Shown: positions 8,554 through 17,055 of the stretch, in pieces
Numbering within the stretch: the first letter of the stretch is position 1
Layout of the letters: each line of letters begins with the position of its first letter
Assembly: GCF_008973465.1 (NCBI RefSeq)
Contig: NZ_WBXN01000004.1
Location: 3,760,501 to 3,824,500, forward strand
Length of the DNA stretch: 64,000 bases
Reading direction: 5' to 3'
Source: Streptomyces sp. SS1-1
Lineage (GTDB): Bacteria > Actinomycetota > Actinomycetes > Streptomycetales > Streptomycetaceae
Made by a program: the position numbers and the translations under genes
The notes under the pieces: generated by a model
The model's input: only the letters and a program-made list of their open reading frames with translations
Told to the model about the DNA's origin: nothing
Database searches by the model: none

Positions 8554-9477
8554 TCAGGAGCGGACCGAGCGGCGCCGCTTGGAGGCGACGACGAACGCCG
8601 CGCCGCCCGCGACCAGCACCACGGCGCCGAGCGCGATCGGGCCGGTCGCGCTGCTGCCACCGGTCTCCGCGAGGTCACCGCCGCCGCCCTGGGGCTTCGG
8701 CGCCGGCGCGCTCGTGGAGGCGGACGGCTCCGGGGCCGGCGACTCGTCACCCGGCGTCCCGGTGGCGGGCGGGGCCGTCTCCTCGGCCGGGGTGGACGGC
8801 GCCGGCTCCGAGGGAGTGCCGGGCTCGGTGGCGGGCGGCTCCTCGGTGGCCGGCGGTTCGGCCGTGCAGTCCTTCGTGCCGCCGTTCCAGGCCGCGATCA
8901 GCTTGTCCTTGATGACCGGGCGGTCCGGGCCCTTGGGCAGGTCGCCGTGCTCGAAGCCGTCGTTCGCGTCGTGCTTTCCGTCGAACTTCACGGCCCCGCG
9001 GTAGAGGTCGATCTGCGCGAAGCAGCCGGCGTCCGGGACGGCGATGTCGAGGGTGTCGGTGGCGCCCGGCTTCACCGTGACCGTGTCGAAGTCGACGAGG
9101 ACCTGCTCGCCGGAGGTGGCGAAGGACGAGCCGTGCGCGAGGTAGGACGCGAGCGAGGCGGTGCAGGTCGAGGCGTCGGAGGCGGCGCGCACGGTGATGT
9201 GGGCCTTGCCGTCGCCGGTGATCTTCAGGTTCTGGTCGTCGACCTTCACGGAGGCCGTGAAGTGCGTGCCGTCGAGCGAGAACTCGCAGCGGTCGGTGGC
9301 GGTCCGGGTGCCGGCGCCGGTGCCCGGCCGGTAGCTGCCGCCGGAGTTCCAGCCGTCCCCGCCGGAGCCGTGGGCCCAGGCGCCGGCGGCGGAGGCGACG
9401 GTGGCCGCGCACAGGGCGAGCGACGCGGCGCCCGCCCCCAGCAGGCGCCGTCCGGTGACACGTCTCGCTATGGACAT
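8554..9477 (-). CDS. Sortase-anchored cell-surface protein with LAETG signal
   Basis: The protein is about 307 residues. It starts with an RR-containing signal peptide (residues 1-35, ending AAGAWA). The mature part carries a domain with cysteines in a DRCEFSLDGTHF context and a predicted beta fold. A Pro/Glu/Thr-rich stalk at about 200-270 leads to LAETG, a hydrophobic helix (IALGAVVLVAGGAAFVV) and KRRRSVRS, a complete sorting signal. LAxTG signals are used by class E sortases in Streptomyces. The ATG at 9477 is preceded by GAGGGG. Confidence 0.9.
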   Translation of the reverse strand: MSIARRVTGRRLLGAGAASLALCAATVASAAGAWAHGSGGDGWNSGGSYRPGTGAGTRTATDRCEFSLDGTHFTASVKVDDQNLKITGDGKAHITVRAASDASTCTASLASYLAHGSSFATSGEQVLVDFDTVTVKPGATDTLDIAVPDAGCFAQIDLYRGAVKFDGKHDANDGFEHGDLPKGPDRPVIKDKLIAAWNGGTKDCTAEPPATEEPPATEPGTPSEPAPSTPAEETAPPATGTPGDESPAPEPSASTSAPAPKPQGGGGDLAETGGSSATGPIALGAVVLVAGGAAFVVASKRRRSVRS

Positions 9478-9725
9478 GCGTATCCCCTCGTGGGGTGGAG
9501 AGTGGTCGGAGAACACTGGGCCCACTGGTCACATGCGCCACAGCGTCAGCACATCGTCTTGGGGTGGATCACTCGTGTCAACCTGCGGAAACACAAGGGA
9601 AGTTCAAACGGTCATCACAATCTCGTCACACGAGGAATGATTCGATCCGCTCTGCGCGGTGTTCGCTTTCCGGGCCAAGTGGACAGTGTTGGAGATGTCG
9701 CCGTACCCGTCCACGAGGAGACCGC

Positions 9726-11390
9726 GTGACCGTCCGCACCACCACGCCCGACCTCTCGTCCAGCAACCCCGACTGGTGGCGCCAGGCCGTCATCTACCAG
9801 GTGTACCCGCGCAGCTTCGCCGACGGCGACGGCGACGGGCTCGGGGACCTGAAGGGCGTCGCCCAGCGCCTCGGCCACATCGCCGCCCTCGGCGCCGACG
9901 CCCTGTGGCTGAGCCCCTTCTACCCGTCCGAGCTGGCCGACGGCGGCTACGACGTCGCCGACTACCGGGACGTCGACCCGCGCCTGGGCACCCTGGACGA
10001 CTTCGACGTCCTCGTCGCCGAGGCCCACCGCCTCGGCCTGAAGGTCGTCGTCGACCTCGTCCCCAACCACACCTCGCACCAGCACGTCTGGTTCCAGGAG
10101 GCCCTGCGCGCCGGACCCGGCTCGGCCGCCCGCGAACGCTACGTCTTCCGCGACGGACGCGGCGCGCACGGCGAACTCCCGCCCACCGACTGGCAGTCCG
10201 TGTTCGGCGGCAGCGCCTGGCAGCGGGTGCCCGACGGGCAGTGGTACCTGCACCTGTTTACCCCGCAGCAGCCCGACCTGAACTGGGGGAACGAGGAGGT
10301 CCGCGCCGACTTCCGGACCACGCTGCGGTTCTGGTCCGACCGGGGCGTCGACGGCTTCCGCGTCGACGTCGCCCACGCCCTCGCCAAGGACCTCAGCGAA
10401 CCGCTGCGCGACCTCGGCACACCCGAGCTGAGCCGCGAGGACGCGCTCCCGGACCTGCCGCCCGGCAGCCACCCCTTCTACGACCGCGACGAGGTCCACG
10501 AGATCTACCGCGACTGGCGCAAGATCCTCGACTCCTACCGCCCGCCCCGCATGGCGGTCGCCGAGGCCTGGGTGAACCCGAGCGCCCGCCGCGCCCTGTA
10601 CGCCCGACCGGACGAACTCGGCCAGGCGTTCAACTTCGAGTACCTCCAGGCCGGCTGGGACGCCGAGGAGCTGCGCCGCATCATCACCGACTCGCTCGCC
10701 ACCGCCCGCTCGGCCGGCGCGTCCGCCACCTGGGTGCTGTCCAACCACGACGTCGTCCGGCACACCTCCCGGCTGATGCTGCCGCCCGGCACCGACGACA
10801 ACGCCTGGCTGCTGTCCGGCGGGCACGCACCCGAGGTCGACGAGGAGGCGGGCCTGCGCCGCGCCCGCGCCGCCACCCTGCTCATGCTGGCTCTGCCCGG
10901 CTCGTCGTACCTCTACCAGGGCGAGGAGCTCGGGCTCCCCGAGGTCGCCGACCTGCCCGTCGAGGTCCTCCAGGACCCGGTGTGGGAGCAGACCGGACGG
11001 GTGCGCAAGGGCCGCGACGGCTGCCGGGTACCGCTGCCGTGGACGACGACCGGCCCCTCGTACGGCTTCGGCGCGGGCGGGGCCTGGCTGCCGCAACCCG
11101 AGCGCTTCGCCGGGTACGCCGTCGAGGCGCAGGACGGTGTGGAGGGCTCCACCCTGGAGCTGTACCGCCGCGCCCTGCGGCTGCGCCGCAAGCTCCAGGA
11201 CGGCGAGGAGCTGCGCTGGGTGCCGGACGCCCCGGCCGGAGTGCTGCACTTCGCCCGCTCCGACGGCTGGCGCTGCGTGGCCAACCTCTCCACCGACCCC
11301 GTCGACCTGCCACCGGGCGAGGTCCTGCTCACCAGCGCCCCCCTGGACTCCGGCCGCCTCGCCCCGGACACGACGGCCTGGCTGGCGTAG
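9726..11390 (+). CDS. GH13 alpha-glucosidase (oligo-1,6-glucosidase/AglA type)
   Basis: The 554-residue protein has all four GH13 regions: DLVPNHTS (I), GFRVDVAHAL with the nucleophile Asp (II), AEAW with the acid/base Glu (III) and LSNHDV (IV). QVYPRSFADGDGDGLGDL near the N-terminus is typical of oligo-1,6-glucosidases and cytoplasmic alpha-glucosidases. No signal peptide is present, so it should act on imported maltose or related disaccharides. The GTG at 9726 follows GAGGAG. There is no transporter next to it. The last 60 codons are duplicated downstream (see the repeat entry). Confidence 0.92.
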   Translation: MTVRTTTPDLSSSNPDWWRQAVIYQVYPRSFADGDGDGLGDLKGVAQRLGHIAALGADALWLSPFYPSELADGGYDVADYRDVDPRLGTLDDFDVLVAEAHRLGLKVVVDLVPNHTSHQHVWFQEALRAGPGSAARERYVFRDGRGAHGELPPTDWQSVFGGSAWQRVPDGQWYLHLFTPQQPDLNWGNEEVRADFRTTLRFWSDRGVDGFRVDVAHALAKDLSEPLRDLGTPELSREDALPDLPPGSHPFYDRDEVHEIYRDWRKILDSYRPPRMAVAEAWVNPSARRALYARPDELGQAFNFEYLQAGWDAEELRRIITDSLATARSAGASATWVLSNHDVVRHTSRLMLPPGTDDNAWLLSGGHAPEVDEEAGLRRARAATLLMLALPGSSYLYQGEELGLPEVADLPVEVLQDPVWEQTGRVRKGRDGCRVPLPWTTTGPSYGFGAGGAWLPQPERFAGYAVEAQDGVEGSTLELYRRALRLRRKLQDGEELRWVPDAPAGVLHFARSDGWRCVANLSTDPVDLPPGEVLLTSAPLDSGRLAPDTTAWLA

Positions 11391-11810
11391 GGGCGTCACC
11401 GCGCCCGGGGGGGGCGAGGAGCTGCGGTGGCTCGCTGCCGGTGCGGGTGCCGGGCGGGTCGGCGGGTCGGCGGTGTGCGGTGCACCTCTCCGCCGGGGGC
11501 GGCGGCCCGGTGCCGGGGTGGAGGTCCTGCTCAGCGGCGCCCGCTGGAGGCGGGGTGGCTCGGCCCGGATACGGCGGCCTGGCTGGCGTAAGGGCGTCAC
11601 CGCGCTCGGGGGGGGGCGAGGAGCTGCGGTGGCTCGCTGCCGGTCCGGCGGGTGCCGGATGGGCCGGTGGTGCGCGGTGCGCCGCTCCGGCGGGGTCGGT
11701 CGGCGGCCTGTCGCCGGGGTCGAGGGCCTGCTCAGCGGTGCCCGGGCGGGGTGGCTCGGGCAGGGCGCGGCGGCCTGGCTGGCGGAGGGCGCGTTCGGGG
11801 GCTTGTCTGG
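11205..11810 (+). repeat. Three tandem copies of the alpha-glucosidase 3' end; copies 2 and 3 decayed
   Basis: Copy 1 (11205-11415) is the real 3' end of the gene plus its trailer. Copy 2 begins at 11416 and copy 3 at 11618, each opening with GAGGAGCTGCG-TGG. Each copy keeps a GAGGTCCTGCTCA- or GAGGGCCTGCTCA-like block in the middle and ends with GCCTGGCTGGCG. Copies 1 and 2 share a trailer GGGCGTCACCGCGC followed by a long G run; copy 3 keeps a shorter version. Periods are 211 and 202 bp. Copies 2 and 3 have no start codon and have lost the middle of the coding sequence, so they are non-coding relics. The stretch 11811-11964 holds nothing further that I can support. Confidence 0.85.
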
Positions 11811-11964
11811 CTGCGGCTGGGCCCGCCGCCGCGCCCGGACGGGTGGTAGGCGTCCTCCCTCCGGCCCCGTCCGGCCGCCGAGCGCGGGCCGGGCGGGGGG
11901 CCGGGCGCGAGAATCGCGGGCGAGGGTGGGGTACCGCCGAGGTATGTGAGGAGCTCCCCCGACG

Positions 11965-12720
11965 ATGAGCAGGACCTTCAAGACGACGATCCTCGCCGCG
12001 CTGGCCGCCGCCGGCGCACTGTTCGCGGCCGGTCTGCCGGGCACGGCGCACGCGGCCGGCGGCTCACCCGACCCCGTGGGGCACGAGCTGTGGGCGTCCG
12101 CCACGATCGAGCCCGGCCGCGCGGGCATCGTCCAGGTCGGCGGCTACGAGGGCGCGCCGCTCGGCGCCGGCAGCGTGCTGACGCTGACCGCACCGGCCGG
12201 CACCCGGGTGACGGGTGTGCCGTTCGCGGCGGCCGACTTCCGGGGCACGGTGGCCGCCGGCGGCCACAGCGCCTCGTACGCCTTCGAGGGGACGGCCGCC
12301 GCAACCGCCTGGCACGGCCGGACGTTCCCCTTCGTGGTGTCCGTGTCGCCGGACGCCGAGCCCGGCACCCGGCTCCCCGACTGCTCCCTGGAGCTGCGGG
12401 ACGCCAAGGGCACGGTCCACCAGCGCGGCGCCTGCGCGGTGACGGTCGGCCTGCCCGCACCGACCCTGTCCCGCCCCGACTCCGGGGTGGCGCTGGGCCG
12501 CTCGCCGGAGACCTCGGGCACCGCCTACCCGGGCGCCCAGGTCACCGTGGCGGACGCGCTGGAACAGGAGGTCTGCTCGGCGACCGCCGCGCCGGACGGC
12601 ACCTGGTCGTGCGTGCCGGGGGTCGCCCTGGCCGCCGGGCCGGGCCGCCTCCAGGCGACGGCCACCCTGAACGGGGTGTCCGCGACCAGCGAGCAGATCG
12701 CCATCACCGTCGCCGGCTGA
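11965..12720 (+). CDS. Secreted protein with Ig/carboxypeptidase-regulatory-like domains
   Basis: The 251-residue protein has a clear signal peptide (residues 1-31, ending GTAHA-AGG). Two beta-sandwich-like parts follow: about 35-155 and a C-terminal repeat at about 160-251 containing SGTAYPGAQVTVADALEQE and TWSCVPGVALAAGPGRLQAT, the pattern of bacterial Ig-like adhesion or carbohydrate-associated domains. The first part has a cysteine pair (DCS and ACAV). No sorting signal is present, so it should be released. GGAG precedes the ATG. Confidence 0.82.
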   Translation: MSRTFKTTILAALAAAGALFAAGLPGTAHAAGGSPDPVGHELWASATIEPGRAGIVQVGGYEGAPLGAGSVLTLTAPAGTRVTGVPFAAADFRGTVAAGGHSASYAFEGTAAATAWHGRTFPFVVSVSPDAEPGTRLPDCSLELRDAKGTVHQRGACAVTVGLPAPTLSRPDSGVALGRSPETSGTAYPGAQVTVADALEQEVCSATAAPDGTWSCVPGVALAAGPGRLQATATLNGVSATSEQIAITVAG

Positions 12721-12751
12721 CGTCCGTACCGGAAGCCGTACGGGGCACCGC

Positions 12752-13201
12752 TCAGTAGCGCACCGCCCGCGCCACCTCCGCGCGCACCTGGCCGCCGAGG
12801 TCGCGGTGGCTGCGGGCGGTGCCCTTGCCCGTGGCGCCCGCCGCCACGTCGGACACGGTCACCACCGTCGCGTCCAGCAGGTTGCCGTCCTCGTCCTTGA
12901 AGTCGACCTGCACGGCGAAGGATTTCGTCGCGTCCGTGGTGTTCTCCACCGTGATCTCCGCCTCCGCGCGCCCGCCCGAGTCCGTCGTGATGCCGCCCGC
13001 CTTCACGGCGCTCTTGGCGTTCACCCCGCCCTTGATCTCGTCCAGCGCACGGCCCGCCTCCGCCGTCGCCGAGGCGTACGCGGACGCCGCCTTGCTCGCG
13101 ACCGAGGACGGGGTGTCGTCGTCAGAGCACGAGGTGAGGGCCACGGCGGCGAGCGCCAGCGCGAGGGCGGTCCGGGTCCGCGCGGTGCGGGGAGAGGGCA
13201 T
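12752..13201 (-). CDS. Lipoprotein with FxLYD-like domain
   Basis: The 149-residue protein has a lipobox LTSC after an N-terminal hydrophobic stretch (about residues 10-24). A short alanine-rich helix follows. Then comes a C-terminal beta-sandwich pattern, EAEITVENTTDATKSFAVQV and TVVTVSDVAAGATGKGTA, typical of FxLYD or DUF4352-like extracellular domains. GGAG lies about seven bases before the ATG at 13201. It converges with the secreted Ig-like protein; the 31-bp gap contains GTACC-GGTAC-type complementarity that could serve as a terminator. Confidence 0.85.
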   Translation of the reverse strand: MPSPRTARTRTALALALAAVALTSCSDDDTPSSVASKAASAYASATAEAGRALDEIKGGVNAKSAVKAGGITTDSGGRAEAEITVENTTDATKSFAVQVDFKDEDGNLLDATVVTVSDVAAGATGKGTARSHRDLGGQVRAEVARAVRY

Positions 13202-13387
13202 GACGGCTCCAGGGGTGTCCGACGGTTCCTCAAGTGAAGGGCGCGGCCGGTCCGCCCGCACTCCGGCCGTCACCCGATCGGCCCGTGCCCCCTGGTGGGC
13301 GGCCCCGGGCGCCCGGATCGTCGTACCGACCGCAGCACCCGTTCGACGACCGATCGCGGACACCGCGAGAAGTGGGGTACGGCAGCC

Positions 13388-13876
13388 ATGACCCAGCAGC
13401 AGCAGCCACCGCAGACGCACGCCACCGACGCCGCCCACAGCGCCGCCGGTGTGTCCGCGCCCCGTATGCCACGGCCCGCCCCGGCGGCCGGGACCGGCCG
13501 CTCGTCCGACTGGTTCACCGGCGGTCTCGTCTTCGCCGGTGTGCTGATGCTGGTCGACGGGGTGCTCGCCATCCTGCAGGGCGTCTCCGCCCTCGCCGCC
13601 GACGACGTGTACGCCCGGGTCGGCGACTACGTCTTCAAGGGAAGCCTGACGACCTGGGGCTGGGTGCTGCTCGCCCTCGGCGTGGTCGCCGTGTGCGTGG
13701 GCTACGGCATCCTCAAGGGTGCCTGGTGGGCCCGGATCACCGGCATCTTCCTGGCGTCGCTCGGCATGGTCGCCCACTTCCTGTTCCTGCCGTACGCACC
13801 CGTCTGGTCCGTGATCATGGTGGCCGTGGACTTCTTCGTGATCATGGCCCTGGCCCTCGCCCCGGACCCCGCCTGA
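13388..13876 (+). CDS. Four-helix membrane protein (DUF7144-like)
   Basis: After a Gln/Pro-rich cytoplasmic N-terminus of about 35 residues there are four predicted membrane helices, near residues 40-58, 78-97, 103-125 and 130-150. Motifs include DWFTGGLVFAGVLMLVDG and GWVLLALGVVAVCVGYGI, which match a family of small Streptomyces membrane proteins without known function. The ATG at 13388 lacks a strong ribosome binding site; an in-frame ATG at 13295 would add basic residues that look non-native. Confidence 0.85.
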   Translation: MTQQQQPPQTHATDAAHSAAGVSAPRMPRPAPAAGTGRSSDWFTGGLVFAGVLMLVDGVLAILQGVSALAADDVYARVGDYVFKGSLTTWGWVLLALGVVAVCVGYGILKGAWWARITGIFLASLGMVAHFLFLPYAPVWSVIMVAVDFFVIMALALAPDPA

Positions 13877-13895
13877 GGGGTCGGCGGTGGCCGGG

Positions 13896-14264
13896 TCAGC
13901 GGTGGCCGATGCCGCCGCCGCCGAAGGACCCGCTGTGGCCGGGATCCCATCGCCTGCGGTGCTGGTCCTCGCTGCGCCTGCTGCTCGCGGCGTGCAGCTC
14001 GTGCGGCAGGAGCCGGGTCGCGCCCGTGGCGTGCGGCACCTCGTCGGGTTCCCGCACCTCACGGATCTCGTGGACGGCACCCGTGTCGGGCAGGTGCGTC
14101 TGTTCCTCGGGGGTGGGCCGCGGCGACTCCTTGTCGCGGACCCGCATGCCGAACTGCACCGCCCACACCAGTGCTCCGGCGATGAAAATGCCACCTGCCA
14201 GGGCGGCGATCCAGCGAAGGACCTCGCTCGCCGTGGCCGCCAGTTCAAGCGTCGCCGTACTCAT
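13896..14264 (-). CDS. Small membrane protein of the DUF6479 type
   Basis: The 122-residue protein has one membrane helix at about residues 16-37 (EVLRWIAALAGGIFIAGALV), followed by RVRDKESPRPTPEEQTHLPDTGAVHE, given here as its characteristic charged region. The tail is rich in His, Gly and Arg (FGGGGIGHR). This architecture is common in Streptomyces, and its function is not known to me. It converges with the four-helix membrane protein. Confidence 0.8.
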   Translation of the reverse strand: MSTATLELAATASEVLRWIAALAGGIFIAGALVWAVQFGMRVRDKESPRPTPEEQTHLPDTGAVHEIREVREPDEVPHATGATRLLPHELHAASSRRSEDQHRRRWDPGHSGSFGGGGIGHR

Positions 14265-14295
14265 GCCTCAATTATCACCAAAACGGACGAATAGG

Positions 14296-14754
14296 CTATG
14301 GCTGGGAGGAATCGCCTTGCGCGGCTTCCTCCGCCGCCTCGTCCAGTTCCGTGAACAGCGTCAGCTGCAGGGCGCCCGGCGCCTCGAGGCGGGAGTTCAG
14401 CGAGTTCCAGGGCGTCCGCGTCGGCTCGGCCAGGACCTCGGCGCCGGCCGCCGCGAGCCGGGCGGTGACCGCGGGGGAGTCGTCCACCTGGAAGGCGACC
14501 CGGACGTGTCCGGCGACCCGCCGGCCCACCTCGACCTCGTCGATGAACTCCGCGTGGCGCGGATCGGTCAGCTCCAGGGTGGCCCGGCCCGCGTCCAGGA
14601 TGGTGACCCGGCCGTCCGGCGAGGAGAACGCGGCCTGTTCGGGCAGGCCGAGCACGTCCCGGTAGAAGCGCAGCGCCTCGTCGTAGTCCTCGGCCGTGAC
14701 CACGAGCCGGAGTTCACGCACCCGGCCGCGCCGCTCGTCGGGGGTCTCGGGCAT
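14296..14754 (-). CDS. VOC (glyoxalase/bleomycin-resistance fold) protein
   Basis: The 152-residue protein shows the paired beta-alpha-beta-beta-beta modules of the vicinal-oxygen-chelate fold. ELRLVVTAEDYDEALRFYRD begins the first module and VRVAFQVDDSPAVTARLAAA the second; LQLTLFTEL ends it with a possible metal-ligand Glu. Family members range from glyoxalases to drug-binding resistance proteins, and nothing here separates those. The start follows GGAG. Confidence 0.87.
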   Translation of the reverse strand: MPETPDERRGRVRELRLVVTAEDYDEALRFYRDVLGLPEQAAFSSPDGRVTILDAGRATLELTDPRHAEFIDEVEVGRRVAGHVRVAFQVDDSPAVTARLAAAGAEVLAEPTRTPWNSLNSRLEAPGALQLTLFTELDEAAEEAAQGDSSQP

Positions 14755-14948
14755 GGCGTCCTCCTTCGTCGACGGATGTGACCGGTCAACTCGCCTACCC
14801 GGTGCGGGAATTCCCGGCGCCCGCTCGCCGTCTCCCGCGGCTTTGCCAGCTCTTTACAACCCGGCCGGGGGCCGTGTCGTCTCTCCGCTCGACCCGTCAC
14901 CACCCGCCCGCCGTTCCGGCCGGGCGAACGACGAAAGAGAGCGACCCG

Positions 14949-15299
14949 ATGCGCCGAACCGTGTTCAGTGCCCTGGCCCTCACCTGCACCGCCCTGCTGG
15001 CGAGCGCCGCCCCGGCCCTCGCCGACAGCTCCACCCCCAGCCCCGTGCCCACCCGCGTGGCGGAGGACGCCGCCTCGCCGGTGCCCTCGACCGGCCCCGC
15101 CGACGAGGCGGCCTCCCCCGTGCCGGCCGAGCGCGGCCAGGTCGCCGTGCGCCCGTCCGGGGCGCCCGACACCGGCGTCGCCGACACGTCGTCCGGCACC
15201 GCCACGGGCGGCCTGGTCGGCGGCGGCGCGGCCGCGGTGCTCCTCGCCGGAGGCGCGGCGACGTTCGTCGTCCGGCGCCGGCGGACGCACGGCGCATGA
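14949..15299 (+). CDS. Secreted peptide with C-terminal anchor, sortase-operon substrate candidate
   Basis: The 116-residue protein has a signal peptide (residues 1-25, ending AAPALA-DSS), a Ser/Pro/Ala-rich middle, then GAPDTGVAD followed by a glycine-rich hydrophobic helix (GGAAAVLLAGGAATFVV) and RRRRTHGA. This is the shape of a sortase signal, but the pentapeptide would be APDTG rather than LPxTG. The next gene, a class F-type sortase, starts inside its stop codon (ATGA). I infer that it is the dedicated substrate. Confidence 0.78.
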   Translation: MRRTVFSALALTCTALLASAAPALADSSTPSPVPTRVAEDAASPVPSTGPADEAASPVPAERGQVAVRPSGAPDTGVADTSSGTATGGLVGGGAAAVLLAGGAATFVVRRRRTHGA

Positions 15300-15925
15300 C
15301 GCCGCTGTCCCGGCGCGCGTTCGGCACGGCCGCGCTCGCCTCGGTCCTGGTGGGGTGCGGCGGCGGGGCCTCGGAGCCCGCGAGCGCGCCCGGCCGCCGG
15401 ACGCGGGGCACCCGGCAGACCGGCGACCGGTCCGCCGACGCGTCCGCGAACCCCGCACGCGCCCTGGGGCGTTCGGCCCCCGTACGGCTGCGCATCCCCG
15501 CCATCGACGTCGACACCCCGGTGATCCGGCTCGGGCTGGAGCAGGACGGCACCGTCGAGGTGCCGCCCATCACCGCCCACGACCGCGCGGGCTGGTACCG
15601 GCACTCGCCCACCCCCGGTGAGGTCGGCCCGTCGGTCGTCCTCGGCCACGTCCACGTGGGCGAGTTCGGCGACGGTGTGTTCCGCGACCTCGTGCGGCTG
15701 CGCAAGGGGGACGCGATCGAGGCGCGCCGGCAGGACGGCAGCACCGCGCGGTTCACCGTCAGTTCGGTCCGCACGGTCGCCAAGGCCCACTTCCCCGCCG
15801 ACGACGTCTACGGGGACGTCGACCGGCCCGAGTTGCGGCTGATCACCTGCGGCGGACCCAAGGAGGGACAGGAGTACCGCGACAACGTGATCGTGTTCGC
15901 GGTGCTCAGCTCCACGTCCCGCTGA
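15296..15925 (+). CDS. Class F-type sortase, lipoprotein-like N-terminus
   Basis: The 209-residue protein begins with SRRAF and then a hydrophobic stretch ending LVGC, so it may be lipid-anchored, possibly through the Tat route. The sortase core has VVLGHVHVG with the catalytic His, ELRLITCGG with the catalytic Cys and EYRDNVIVFAVL with the Arg. The order and spacing fit class F (actinobacterial transpeptidase). It overlaps the upstream gene by four bases, so the two are translationally coupled. Confidence 0.88.
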   Translation: MTPLSRRAFGTAALASVLVGCGGGASEPASAPGRRTRGTRQTGDRSADASANPARALGRSAPVRLRIPAIDVDTPVIRLGLEQDGTVEVPPITAHDRAGWYRHSPTPGEVGPSVVLGHVHVGEFGDGVFRDLVRLRKGDAIEARRQDGSTARFTVSSVRTVAKAHFPADDVYGDVDRPELRLITCGGPKEGQEYRDNVIVFAVLSSTSR

Positions 15926-15945
15926 ACCGGCCCGCCGGGCGGAAA

Positions 15946-15980
15946 CCGGTACGGGCGCGCAACGCGCGCGCCCGTACCGG
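15946..15980. terminator. Perfect 15-bp hairpin after the sortase gene
   Basis: CCGGTACGGGCGCGC at 15946-15960 pairs perfectly with GCGCGCCCGTACCGG at 15966-15980 around a five-base loop, 21 bp after the sortase stop. Confidence 0.85.
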
Positions 15981-16040
15981 CATCCTCCCCCGTGACACCC
16001 CGGCCACCGCACCCGGTCGCCGGCCCGACCATGGAGAGCG

Positions 16041-16532
16041 TTGAAACGGTCCCGAGACGAGGCGGCGTCCGAGCTGTTCGCCGCCCTCTACCCCCGTCTG
16101 GCCGGCTGGTGCCGCCGGCTGGTCGACGACGACGAGACGGCGCACGAGATCGCGTCGGAGTCCTTCACCCGGCTCTGGGCCCGCTGGAGCCGCGTCGAGG
16201 AACCGCGCGGCTTCCTCTACGTCACCGCGGCCAACCTGGTCCGCGACCACTGGCGCAAGCTGGAGCGCGAACGCCGGGCCGTGCGGCGCGCGACCACCGA
16301 GGCCGCCGTCGCCCCGCACCCCGAACAGGCCGACCCCTCGGTCCGGCTGCTGGTGCAGTCCCTGCCCGAACGTCTGCGCATCCCCATCCTTCTCCACTAC
16401 TACGCTGACATGCCGATCCGGGAGGTGTCCGTGCTGACCGGGCGCAAGGAAGGAACCGTCAAGGCCGACCTGCACGCGGCCCGCGAACTGCTCCGCGTCC
16501 ACCTGAGGAGAAGCCTTGACCACTCGCATTGA
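16041..16532 (+). CDS. ECF-type RNA polymerase sigma factor (TTG start)
   Basis: The 163-residue protein has a sigma region 2 with AHEIASESFTRLWARW and TAANLVRDHWRKLER, and a region 4 helix-turn-helix with MPIREVSVLTGRKEGTVKAD. The only start in frame with a ribosome binding site (GGAGAG) is TTG at 16041. It overlaps the following membrane-protein gene by 17 bp, which also starts with TTG after AGGAG. ECF sigma factors are usually held by such a membrane partner. Confidence 0.88.
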   Translation: MKRSRDEAASELFAALYPRLAGWCRRLVDDDETAHEIASESFTRLWARWSRVEEPRGFLYVTAANLVRDHWRKLERERRAVRRATTEAAVAPHPEQADPSVRLLVQSLPERLRIPILLHYYADMPIREVSVLTGRKEGTVKADLHAARELLRVHLRRSLDHSH

Positions 16533-17043
16533 CGGCGACGAACCGGACGGCCGCGCCCCCGCCGACGACGACCCGCTGGTCGTCGTCCTGCGCCCGCCGT
16601 CCGAGCACCTGGCCCCGCCGCCCGGCCGTTACGAGGCGATCCGCCGCCGCGCGTCCCGCCGGCGCCTGGCCCGTACGGCCGCCGGGGTGGGCGTCACCTG
16701 TGCCGTGGCGCTGCTCGCCGCCCTGCCGTTCACCTCGCAGCGCGCGGACCCGCCGACGACCCCGGCCCCGCCGCTCGCGCCCCCCACCGGCGGCCGTTCG
16801 GCACCGGCGACCCCGGTACCGGTGCCGACGCCCAGCACGGGACCGTCCGATCGGCGCACCCCGTCGTCGCCCCCGGCCCGTACGGGCCCCTCCACGCCCA
16901 CCGAGGGCAGGGAAGGCGTGACGCGCGCACCGGAGGACGAGGTGGCGGCCCGCCCCACGGCGGAGACGACGGCGTCCCCGTCGGCGCGGGGCGAGGTGCC
17001 GCAGCGGGTGCCCGTCCGGGAGGCGGCGGAGCGCGGCCGGTAG
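16516..17043 (+). CDS. Single-pass membrane protein, putative anti-sigma partner
   Basis: The 175-residue protein has a cytoplasmic N-terminus of about 50 residues ending in RRRASRRRLAR, one membrane helix (about 55-73, AGVGVTCAVALLAALPF) and a Pro/Ser/Thr-rich outside tail. It starts at TTG 16516, six bases after AGGAG, inside the sigma gene. No zinc-binding HxxxCxxC motif is visible, so it is not a ZAS-type anti-sigma factor. The role as sigma partner rests on the overlap and topology only. Confidence 0.78.
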   Translation: MTTRIDGDEPDGRAPADDDPLVVVLRPPSEHLAPPPGRYEAIRRRASRRRLARTAAGVGVTCAVALLAALPFTSQRADPPTTPAPPLAPPTGGRSAPATPVPVPTPSTGPSDRRTPSSPPARTGPSTPTEGREGVTRAPEDEVAARPTAETTASPSARGEVPQRVPVREAAERGR

Positions 17044-17055
17044 AGGAGACCCCTG

